Shown here piece by piece: positions 7,469 to 12,873 of a stretch of DNA of 12,873 nucleotides. Made by a program: the position numbers and the translations under genes. The notes below the pieces were generated by a model. It ran no database searches. It was not told the origin of the DNA and saw only the letters and a program-made list of their open reading frames with translations. Position 1 is the stretch's first letter, and every line of letters starts with the position of its first letter. Source of the stretch: Desulfuromonadaceae bacterium (lineage in GTDB: Bacteria; Desulfobacterota; Desulfuromonadia; Desulfuromonadales; Geopsychrobacteraceae); contig JADGED010000054.1 in the NCBI GenBank assembly GCA_016744555.1, positions 1 to 12,873 of the forward strand, given 5' to 3'.

Positions 7469-8161
7469 ATGATTTCTCAACTCAAGGAAGATTTAAAGGT
7501 TGTCTTTGAGCGCGACCCTGCGGTGCGAAACGTATTTGAAATTATATTTTGTTATCCAGGTTTTCATGCTGTCTACTTTTATCGTATTTCTCATTGGCTA
7601 TGGAGTAAACGACTAAAATTTCTTGCCCGTTTTGTTTCTCATATAGGTAGGCTTTTAACGGGGATTGAAATTCATCCTGGTGCAATTATAGGTAGAGGCT
7701 TTTTTATCGACCACGGTATGGGTGTAGTTATCGGTGAAACCGCTGAAATAGGTGATAACTGTACCCTTTACCATGGAGTTACTTTAGGTGGAACTTCTTG
7801 GGCGAAAGAGAAGCGTCACCCAACTTTAGGTAATAACGTTGTTGTTGGTTCTGGTGCAAAAATACTAGGACCCTTTAAGGTTGGCGATGATAGTAAGATC
7901 GGTTCCAATTCGGTGGTAGTTAAAGAGGTCCCTCCTAATGCAACTGTAGTCGGTATCCCTGGAAGGGTTGTCCTTTCTGGGGAAAAAAGGGTAGGTGTAG
8001 ATTTGCAGCATGATAAGTTACCAGACCCGGTCGCCAAAGCTGTAAGTTGCATGTTTGAGCAAATTCATAGACTTGAAGATAAGGTTGAAGAATTACAAGA
8101 AAACCAAACACAAATGAAAACTAAACTTGCTCATTATGAGAATACTGATTCTATCGAGTAA
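7469..8161 (+). CDS. cysE: Serine O-acetyltransferase (EpsC-type CysE)
   Basis: Transfers acetyl from acetyl-CoA to L-serine, giving O-acetylserine, the direct precursor of cysteine. The 230 residues start with a short helical region (1-60), shorter than in E. coli CysE (273 residues) and typical of the EpsC group. A left-handed beta-helix of hexapeptide repeats follows (about 66-170): GIEIHPGAIIG (65-75), the catalytic-histidine motif DHGMGVVIGETAEIG (81-95, His82), GVTLGGT (103-109) and RHPTLGNNVVVGSGAKILG (116-134). The C-terminus (about 188-225) is a predicted coiled coil rich in Glu, Lys, Gln and Leu, rather than the plain tail of E. coli CysE. Start ATG 7469 follows GGAGG with a rather long 11-base gap. 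It leads the Fe-S operon, 20 bases ahead of iscR. A cysE homologue ahead of iscR is also known from the Azotobacter isc cluster, and it makes sense as supply of cysteine for the desulfurase. Confidence 0.95.
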   Translation: MISQLKEDLKVVFERDPAVRNVFEIIFCYPGFHAVYFYRISHWLWSKRLKFLARFVSHIGRLLTGIEIHPGAIIGRGFFIDHGMGVVIGETAEIGDNCTLYHGVTLGGTSWAKEKRHPTLGNNVVVGSGAKILGPFKVGDDSKIGSNSVVVKEVPPNATVVGIPGRVVLSGEKRVGVDLQHDKLPDPVAKAVSCMFEQIHRLEDKVEELQENQTQMKTKLAHYENTDSIE

Positions 8162-8181
8162 TTTAGTAAGGAATATATCCG

Positions 8182-8619
8182 ATGCGAATGTCAACAAAAG
8201 CACAATATGCGGTACGAGCCTTGGTTAGTTTAAATTTAACCAGCGATGGACGCCCAGTTTCGATAAAAGAGATATCGCAGATAGAAAAAATATCATTGCA
8301 TTACCTTGAACAGTTATTTGTAAAGTTGCGTCGTGGTGGGATTGTTAATAGTGTCCGTGGTCCTGGTGGTGGTTATGTTTTGGCTCGATCTGCCGCTGAT
8401 ATAAGTATGGATCAAGTTATAGAAACTGTCGAAGAGGCCTTAATGCCACTATCTTGTATGGATGCTGACGGTAGCTGTAATTGTGAAGCAGAATGTACAA
8501 CTCAATCGGTTTGGCATGGTCTGGGGATGCAAATACGTAGTTTTCTTGCATCGGTATCACTTGAAGATTTAACTAACGATGGTCGTCGGCAATTAGCTTG
8601 TCGAGTGGCAAATATTTAA
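8182..8619 (+). CDS. iscR: Rrf2-family Fe-S cluster regulator IscR
   Basis: A winged-helix repressor/activator that senses Fe-S status through a bound [2Fe-2S] cluster. The 145 residues follow E. coli IscR closely in the DNA-binding part: MRMSTKAQYAVRAL (1-14), recognition segment SLHYLEQLFVKLRRGG (38-53) and wing VRGPGGGYVL (58-67). Glu43, the residue that limits the cluster-bound E. coli protein to type 1 sites, is present. The cluster region has Cys92, Cys99, Cys101 and Cys105. E. coli uses Cys92, Cys98, Cys104 and His107. Here the spacing is one longer and the position of the histidine is Gln108 (CTTQSVW against CLTHALW), with an extra Cys101. The ligand set may therefore differ. ATG 8182 has TAAGGA upstream and gives the expected N-terminus. 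Two matching operators lie before the operon, so autorepression is likely. Confidence 0.93.
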   Translation: MRMSTKAQYAVRALVSLNLTSDGRPVSIKEISQIEKISLHYLEQLFVKLRRGGIVNSVRGPGGGYVLARSAADISMDQVIETVEEALMPLSCMDADGSCNCEAECTTQSVWHGLGMQIRSFLASVSLEDLTNDGRRQLACRVANI

Positions 8620-8636
8620 ATATAACAAGTTTGTTT

Positions 8637-8641
8637 GGAGG
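8637..8641 (+). promoter_or_regulatory. Ribosome binding site deciding the nifS start
   Basis: GGAGG here lies 5 bases before GTG 8647. The alternative upstream TTG at 8635 would overlap this element, so it cannot be served by it. The GTG start also gives the N-terminus expected of NifS, shortly before the MDNNATT motif. Confidence 0.8.
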
Positions 8642-8646
8642 ATTTC

Positions 8647-9870
8647 GTGGAAAAGATTTACATGGATAATAATGCAACAACAGCTGTCAAACCTGCAGTT
8701 CTTGAAGCAATGTTGCCTTACTTTTGCGAACAATTTGGTAACCCTTCTAGTGTTCACTGGGCTGGGCAAATGGTTGGTGGCGCAATTGATACCGCTCGTG
8801 AACAAGTAGCAAAACTTCTTAACTGTTCTGCCGCAGAAGTTATTTTTCTTTCTTGTGGTAGTGAAGGTGACAATCATGCCATTAAAGGTACTGCTGAAGC
8901 ACTAAAAGAGAAAGGTAATCATATTATTACTACTACTGTTGAACATCCGGCAGTATTAGAAACATGTGAAGCTCTGGAAAAAGATGGTTTTGAGGTCACC
9001 TACCTTAAGGTTGATCAAGACGGTATGCTTGATCTGGCTGAGCTTGAGGCCGCAATTACCGATAAAACTATTTTGATTTCAGTTATGTGGGCAAATAATG
9101 AGACCGGCAATATTTATCCAATTGATGAAATTGGTCAGATTGCTAAAAAACATAAAGTACGTTTTCATACTGATGCGGTACAAGCAGTGGGTAAGGTGCC
9201 AGTTGATGTACGTAAAGCTAATGTTGATATGGCGGTCATCTCTGGCCATAAAATAGGAGCTCCAAAAGGGATTGGTGCTATGTATTTACGCCGTGGTACT
9301 AGAATTTCTCGGTTTATGCATGGTGGACACCAAGAACGTTTTCGTCGGGCTGGTACACATAATGTACCCGGAATTGTTGGACTCGGTTTAGCTTGTGAGT
9401 TAGCACTAGAAAATATGGATAAAGATTACACTTACGTGCGAAATCTTCGCGATAAGTTGGAACAGGGTATTTTATCCAATATTCCTGACGTAAAGCTTAA
9501 TGGTCACCCAAATGCTGATTTGAGATTACCTAATACCCTTAACGTTAGTTTCGATTTTATTGAAGGTGAATCTTTGTTGTTGTTTTTTGACATGAAAGGG
9601 ATTGCTGCATCTTCTGGTTCTGCGTGTTCATCTGGTTCTTTAGAACCATCGCATGTAATGGGTGCAATGGGAGTTGATGTTGTATTAGCACATTCAAGTA
9701 CTAGGTTTAGCCTTAGTGCTGAGAATACTGAATCTGAAGTAGATTTTGTGTTAGAAGAGCTGCCTAAAATAGTTCAGCGACTACGTGATATGAGTCCACT
9801 TTATCAACGGGCTGATCCAACTCCATTGTCATGTGATGAATGTCGTATGGTTCAGAAGGCTTGTGTTTAA
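8647..9870 (+). CDS. nifS: Cysteine desulfurase, NifS/IscS type
   Basis: A PLP enzyme that removes sulfur from L-cysteine as an enzyme-bound persulfide and passes it to the scaffold and to thiolation enzymes. From GTG 8647 it has 407 residues. Markers are YMDNNATT (5-12), GSEGDNHAIKG (71-81), His100 stacking on PLP, HTDAVQ (174-179, Asp176 and Gln179), PLP lysine Lys202 in SGHKIGAPKG, and catalytic Cys327 in SSGSACSSGSLEPSHV (322-337). These positions agree closely with Azotobacter NifS (Lys202, Cys325), and the loop is the long class I type. The C-terminus ends in a cysteine-rich tail SCDECRMVQKAC (395-406), a CxxC plus a third Cys, which I do not associate with IscS. Nif-type sequence does not imply nitrogen fixation here: the setting with iscR, cysE and mnmA is housekeeping. 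It lies 27 bases after iscR and 27 before the scaffold gene. Confidence 0.95.
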   Translation: MEKIYMDNNATTAVKPAVLEAMLPYFCEQFGNPSSVHWAGQMVGGAIDTAREQVAKLLNCSAAEVIFLSCGSEGDNHAIKGTAEALKEKGNHIITTTVEHPAVLETCEALEKDGFEVTYLKVDQDGMLDLAELEAAITDKTILISVMWANNETGNIYPIDEIGQIAKKHKVRFHTDAVQAVGKVPVDVRKANVDMAVISGHKIGAPKGIGAMYLRRGTRISRFMHGGHQERFRRAGTHNVPGIVGLGLACELALENMDKDYTYVRNLRDKLEQGILSNIPDVKLNGHPNADLRLPNTLNVSFDFIEGESLLLFFDMKGIAASSGSACSSGSLEPSHVMGAMGVDVVLAHSSTRFSLSAENTESEVDFVLEELPKIVQRLRDMSPLYQRADPTPLSCDECRMVQKACV

Positions 9871-9897
9871 AAATAATTAAATTTGTAGGAGACTATT

Positions 9898-10266
9898 ATG
9901 TATACAGAAAAAGTAATGGATCATTTTTCAAATCCACGTAATGTAGGTGAAGTAGAAAACGCAAATGGTGTCGGAGAGGTAGGTAATGCCTCATGCGGAG
10001 ATATTATGCGTATTTCACTTCAGGTTGAAGATAATGTCATTAAGGATGTTAAGTTTAAAACCTTTGGCTGCGGTGCAGCAATTGCGACCTCATCAATGGT
10101 TACTGAGTTAGCAATTGGAAAGACAATTGATGAAGCCTTGGTGTTGACCAATCAGGCTGTTGCTGAAGCTCTTGATGGTTTGCCTGCAGCGAAAATGCAT
10201 TGTTCAAATCTAGCGGCTGATGCTCTCCATGAAGCTATCAAAGACTACCGGGATCAAAATAGCTAG
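9898..10266 (+). CDS. nifU: Fe-S cluster assembly scaffold, NifU N-terminal/IscU domain
   Basis: Builds [2Fe-2S] and [4Fe-4S] clusters from NifS sulfur and hands them to target proteins. The 122 residues are a stand-alone scaffold domain: the ferredoxin-like and Nfu domains of full NifU are absent. Ligands are Cys33 and Asp35 (ASCGD), Cys58 (FGCGAAIATSS) and His101-Cys102 (KMHCS), the IscU set of three cysteines plus Asp. The chaperone-binding motif LPPVK of IscU is LPAAK (95-99) here, and no hscA, hscB, fdx or iscA lies in the window. AGGAG ends 6 bases before ATG 9898. A terminator about 30 bases after the stop closes the operon. It could equally be named iscU. Confidence 0.94.
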   Translation: MYTEKVMDHFSNPRNVGEVENANGVGEVGNASCGDIMRISLQVEDNVIKDVKFKTFGCGAAIATSSMVTELAIGKTIDEALVLTNQAVAEALDGLPAAKMHCSNLAADALHEAIKDYRDQNS

Positions 10267-10296
10267 ACTCGTTTCTAAATAGATTGATTTATCTCT

Positions 10297-10328
10297 GAGG
10301 GCTCTGTTTTTCTATGGAGCCCTCTTTT
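10297..10328 (+). terminator. Terminator after nifU, before mnmA
   Basis: GAGGGCTC (10297-10304) and GAGCCCTC (10317-10324) form a perfect 8-bp stem with a 12-base loop, followed by TTTT then GTCTT. The short, interrupted T run suggests it may be leaky, letting part of the transcription continue into mnmA 36 bases further on. A weak promoter-like pair TTTTGT (10325-10330) and TATAAA (10348-10353), 17 apart, lies just after it and could drive mnmA, but its start would fall almost on the start codon. Confidence 0.75.
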
Positions 10329-10364
10329 GTCTTAATTCTGTGGCACATATAAAATGGGGTAAAG

Positions 10365-11408
10365 GTGAAAAAACGCGTTGTAGTTGGCATGAGTGGTGGT
10401 ATCGATTCTTCAGTTACTGCTGCACTGTTATTGGAGCAAGGTTACGAAGTAATTGGCTTAACTATGAACCATTGGGAGAATAATTCTGCTTCCAGTAATC
10501 CCATAGTTGAGGCAGAGAAAATTGCCGCAACGCTTAATGTCCCACTTCATGTTGTCGATTTTAAAGCAGATTTTCGGCACCTAATAATTGATCAATTTGG
10601 TAAAGAATATTTTAGAGGTCGTACCCCTAATCCTTGCATCGTTTGCAATAAAAAAATTAAATTTGGATTGTTGCTTGATGAAGCCATGAAGCTTGGAGGA
10701 GATTACCTTGCTACCGGCCACTATGTTGGCCTTAGTAATGTTGATCAACGTGTTTTCGTTCGCCGTGGATTAGATCGAAATAAAGATCAGAGTTATTTCC
10801 TGTTCGCCTTAAATCAACAACAACTTTCCCGTTGTCTATTTCCACTTGGTGATTTGGATAAAGATAAAGTTCGTGCGCATGCCGAGCGCTTAAACCTCTC
10901 TTTTACGAAGAAAGATGAAAGCCAAGACATCTGTTTTATTCCCGACAACGATTATGTCAGTTTTTTGGAGCAAGAGTTTGGCGCCAATAAATTAAGTGGC
11001 GATATAGTTCACATCGATGGAAAAGTGGTTGGCCAGCATAAAGGCGTGTATCGTTATACCATTGGACAGCGTAAAGGGCTTGGTATTGGTTGGTCAGAGC
11101 CCTTGTATGTGGTTGGCATTAACTCTGAGTTAAAGCAAGTAATAGTCGGTGAAAAACCCTACCTGAGTCGCTCAAAGATGGTGGTTGAACAATGTTGCTG
11201 GAGTATCACCGTGCCGAATGAGCCATTGCCGACTTTGTGTCAAATTCGTTATCGTCACGTTGAAGTTTCAGCGACTATTATCCCTCTAAAGGATGATGAT
11301 GGTTGTGCACAGGTTGTCTTTGATCAGCCCCAGTATGGTATTACCCCTGGACAAGCCGCAGTATTTTATGCTGATGGTCTGGTTATCGGTGGTGGTTGGA
11401 TCAAATGA
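10365..11408 (+). CDS. mnmA: tRNA-specific 2-thiouridylase MnmA
   Basis: Activates U34 of tRNA-Gln, -Lys and -Glu with ATP and replaces its C2 oxygen by sulfur relayed from the desulfurase. In 347 residues (E. coli about 368) it has the PP-loop GMSGGIDSSV (8-17), TPNPCIVCNKKIKFG (87-101), ATGHY (116-120), RNKDQSYFL (138-146), SQDICFIP (186-193) and YTIGQRKGLGIGW (231-243), then the C-terminal beta-barrel. The reactive cysteine pair is Cys94 and Cys190, matching E. coli Cys102 and Cys199. The residue at E. coli Asp99 is Cys91 here, giving a PCxxC. That is a three-cysteine arrangement like those binding a [4Fe-4S] cluster in related thiolases. The start is GTG 10365 with GGGG 5 bases upstream. 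It follows the nifU terminator and overlaps mtaB by 4 bases. The tRNA-Gln(UUG) gene downstream encodes one of its expected substrates. Confidence 0.95.
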   Translation: MKKRVVVGMSGGIDSSVTAALLLEQGYEVIGLTMNHWENNSASSNPIVEAEKIAATLNVPLHVVDFKADFRHLIIDQFGKEYFRGRTPNPCIVCNKKIKFGLLLDEAMKLGGDYLATGHYVGLSNVDQRVFVRRGLDRNKDQSYFLFALNQQQLSRCLFPLGDLDKDKVRAHAERLNLSFTKKDESQDICFIPDNDYVSFLEQEFGANKLSGDIVHIDGKVVGQHKGVYRYTIGQRKGLGIGWSEPLYVVGINSELKQVIVGEKPYLSRSKMVVEQCCWSITVPNEPLPTLCQIRYRHVEVSATIIPLKDDDGCAQVVFDQPQYGITPGQAAVFYADGLVIGGGWIK

Positions 11409-12706
11409 CAAAGTCGGTAGCGATTGTCACTCTTGGCTGTAAAACCAATCAATTTGAGTCGGCGGCAATGGTAGAGCAATTACGCTTGGCTGGTTATCAG
11501 CAGGTAAGTTTTGATTCCGGCGCTGAACTGGTAATCGTAAATACTTGTACTGTAACTGCTGCCACCGATTCCCAGTCACGCAAATTAATTCGGCGTGCTC
11601 AGCGTCTAAATCCACAGTCTAAAATTGTTGTTACCGGTTGTTATGCGCAGATTGATCCGCAAACATTAAGTCAAATGCTAGGTGTAAGTTTGGTAATTGG
11701 TAACCAAGAAAAGCGCCAGTTACTAGAACTACTAACTGATAATAATAGTGTTGGGCAAGTTGTGGTTTCTGATATCCGTAAAACTAAAACCATTGAACCG
11801 CTACCATTAACTGGTTATGAACAACGTAGTAGGGCGTTTATCCAGATTCAAAACGGATGTGACGCTTTTTGTGCTTATTGTATTATCCCTTATGCTCGTG
11901 GACGTAGCCGCTCGATACCGGCTGCGGATATTGTGAAGCAAGTTAAAGAAATGTCGCTTAATGGCTACGCTGAAGTCGTTCTAACTGGGATTCACATTGG
12001 CAATTGGGGTCGCGATTTTGAACCTAAAAGTGAAATGCGCGAACTAGTAAAACAAATAGCTGCTTCAAACTTTTCTGGTCGATTACGTTTGGGGTCGATT
12101 GAACCGGTAGAGCTGTCGAAAGATTTATACCGCTATGTACTTGATTCAGATTGGATTTGTCCCCATTTTCATATTCCACTACAGTCGGGTAGTGATACGG
12201 TTTTGCAGCGGATGAATCGCCATTATTCGACCGCTTTTTTTGCCGATTTACTTGCCGATATAAGTAATACCCGTTGCGATGTCGCAATTGGTTTGGATGT
12301 GATTACTGGTTTCCCCGGTGAAACTGCTGCCGAATTTGAAACTACCTGTCAATTTTTAGAATCTCTGCCATTTAGTCACTTGCATGTTTTCCCGTTTAGT
12401 AAACGTACAGGTACGCCAGCTGCAACTATGCCAGATCAAGTACCAGGAGCTATAATTAAGGAGCGCGCCGCACTATTGCGTGAAATAGGTGAACGTAAAT
12501 ATTTGCAATTTATCCAGAGGTTTATAGGTGAAACATTAGAATTGGTGATTGAAGGTGGTGAGGCAAATGGTTATCGTAAAGGTTTGTCGGACAACTATAT
12601 TTCTGTTCTTGTTCCAGCCTGTTTAGCTGATCCAGGGGATTTATTAAGGGTTAAGGTTGTAGGGTTGTCTAACGGAGATCTTATCGGTGAAGTTGTCTCT
12701 TTGTAA
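11405..12706 (+). CDS. mtaB: tRNA t6A37 methylthiotransferase MtaB (radical SAM)
   Basis: Adds a methylthio group to t6A37 of ANN-decoding tRNAs, giving ms2t6A, using two [4Fe-4S] clusters and two SAM. From ATG 11405 it has 433 residues. The N-terminal UPF0004 domain carries the auxiliary-cluster cysteines Cys12 (TLGCKTNQFES), Cys48 (VNTCTVT) and Cys79 (TGCYAQ). The radical SAM motif CDAFCAYC has Cys152, Cys156 and Cys159. HIPLQSGSD (256-264) and GFPGET (302-307) are typical of the family, and a TRAM RNA-binding domain occupies about 367-431. TLGCKTNQ and the length place it with MtaB rather than MiaB or RimO. I chose ATG 11405 over the upstream TTG 11396, because ATG forms an ATGA overlap with the mnmA stop and has GGTGG 9 bases before it. 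Translational coupling to mnmA is likely. Confidence 0.93.
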   Translation: MTKSVAIVTLGCKTNQFESAAMVEQLRLAGYQQVSFDSGAELVIVNTCTVTAATDSQSRKLIRRAQRLNPQSKIVVTGCYAQIDPQTLSQMLGVSLVIGNQEKRQLLELLTDNNSVGQVVVSDIRKTKTIEPLPLTGYEQRSRAFIQIQNGCDAFCAYCIIPYARGRSRSIPAADIVKQVKEMSLNGYAEVVLTGIHIGNWGRDFEPKSEMRELVKQIAASNFSGRLRLGSIEPVELSKDLYRYVLDSDWICPHFHIPLQSGSDTVLQRMNRHYSTAFFADLLADISNTRCDVAIGLDVITGFPGETAAEFETTCQFLESLPFSHLHVFPFSKRTGTPAATMPDQVPGAIIKERAALLREIGERKYLQFIQRFIGETLELVIEGGEANGYRKGLSDNYISVLVPACLADPGDLLRVKVVGLSNGDLIGEVVSL

Positions 12707-12756
12707 GGTTTGTTCAATTTTTATTCTATAACTCAGCATAAGGGTGATTTTAACTC

Positions 12757-12785
12757 TTGACGTTGCAGGCTAAGTTTGTTAGAAA
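12757..12785 (+). promoter_or_regulatory. Probable promoter of the tRNA-Gln gene
   Basis: TTGACG (12757-12762, 5/6) and TAGAAA (12780-12785, 4/6) are 17 bases apart and would start transcription near 12792, about 7 bases ahead of the tRNA. No terminator is visible between mtaB and this point (12707-12756), so read-through from mtaB is also possible. Confidence 0.5.
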
Positions 12786-12798
12786 ATCGTTCTTTCAA

Positions 12799-12873
12799 TG
12801 GGGCGTCGCCAAGCGGTAAGGCACTGGATTTTGATTCCAGCATTCCCAGGTTCGATCCCTGGCGCCCCAGCCA
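12799..12873 (+). tRNA. tRNA-Gln (anticodon UUG)
   Basis: A complete cloverleaf can be folded. The acceptor stem is TGGGGCG (12799-12805) with CGCCCCA (12863-12869), discriminator G 12870 and encoded CCA 12871-12873. The anticodon stem CTGGA/TCCAG encloses loop TTTTGAT, which places TTG at 34-36. The T arm is CCAGG, TTCGATC, CCTGG. The U1-A72 pair is the glutamine-tRNA feature recognised by GatCAB amidotransferase, so Gln-tRNA may be made by amidating Glu-tRNA. The wobble U34 would be a substrate of the MnmA encoded upstream. The gene ends exactly at the window edge; further tRNAs may follow. Confidence 0.97.

Noticed and set aside
8635..8646. TTG at 8635 as the start of nifS
   Set aside because: The codon overlaps the GGAGG ribosome site that serves GTG 8647 five bases later.
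8647..10266. Reading nifS-nifU as a nitrogen-fixation cluster
   Set aside because: No nifHDK, nifB or nifE-like gene is present, and the partners iscR, cysE, mnmA and mtaB indicate housekeeping Fe-S and sulfur transfer.
11396..11404. TTG at 11396 as the start of mtaB
   Set aside because: No ribosome site at a usable distance. ATG 11405 forms the usual ATGA overlap with the mnmA stop and has GGTGG upstream.
1..12873. Mobile elements, prophage or CRISPR arrays
   Set aside because: No transposase, integrase, regular direct repeats or attachment-site duplication was seen. The tRNA gene lies at the edge, so an integration beyond it cannot be judged.

Overview
The window reads as an ordinary chromosomal segment of an AT-rich, probably anaerobic Gram-negative bacterium. 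The best guess is a Desulfuromonadales/Geobacter-like lineage (Desulfobacterota). The reasons are the gene order cysE-iscR-nifS-nifU-mnmA-mtaB, a single-chain class I [4Fe-4S] fumarase, NifS/NifU-type proteins used for housekeeping Fe-S assembly, and an RND/MMPL exporter. That placement is inference from gene content and cannot be proven from the sequence alone. No insertion sequence, prophage, CRISPR array or other mobile element is visible.

Layout: everything left of about 7150 is on the minus strand and everything right of about 7470 is on the plus strand. On the minus strand, in transcription order, are a class I fumarate hydratase (7149-5530) closed by a strong terminator, an RND-superfamily membrane protein (5383-2885), a DeaD/CsdA-type DEAD-box RNA helicase (2798-1041) closed by a terminator, and the N-terminal 251 residues of an alpha-D-phosphohexomutase that runs off the left edge. 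The 319-base divergent region 7150-7468 carries a near-consensus promoter for the fumarase. Facing the other way, it carries a promoter for the cysE operon overlapped by two tandem sites that match the type 1 IscR operator closely.

On the plus strand, cysE (serine acetyltransferase), iscR (Rrf2 Fe-S sensor), nifS (cysteine desulfurase) and nifU/iscU (scaffold) form a tight operon that ends in a terminator. It is followed by mnmA (tRNA U34 2-thiolation) and mtaB (radical SAM methylthiolation of t6A37), which overlap by four bases. A tRNA-Gln(UUG) gene with encoded CCA ends exactly at the right edge.

Read as a pathway, the right half runs from making O-acetylserine/cysteine, to pulling sulfur from cysteine (NifS), building Fe-S clusters (NifU) under feedback by IscR, and spending persulfide sulfur and clusters on tRNA thiolation (MnmA, MtaB). 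tRNA-Gln(UUG), next to the operon, is by family knowledge itself an MnmA substrate. I see no undescribed system. The points most worth a second look are the tandem IscR boxes, the altered cluster-ligand residues in IscR, the CxxC form of the MnmA active site, the LPAAK variant in the scaffold with no hscBA nearby, and the Cys-rich tail of NifS.
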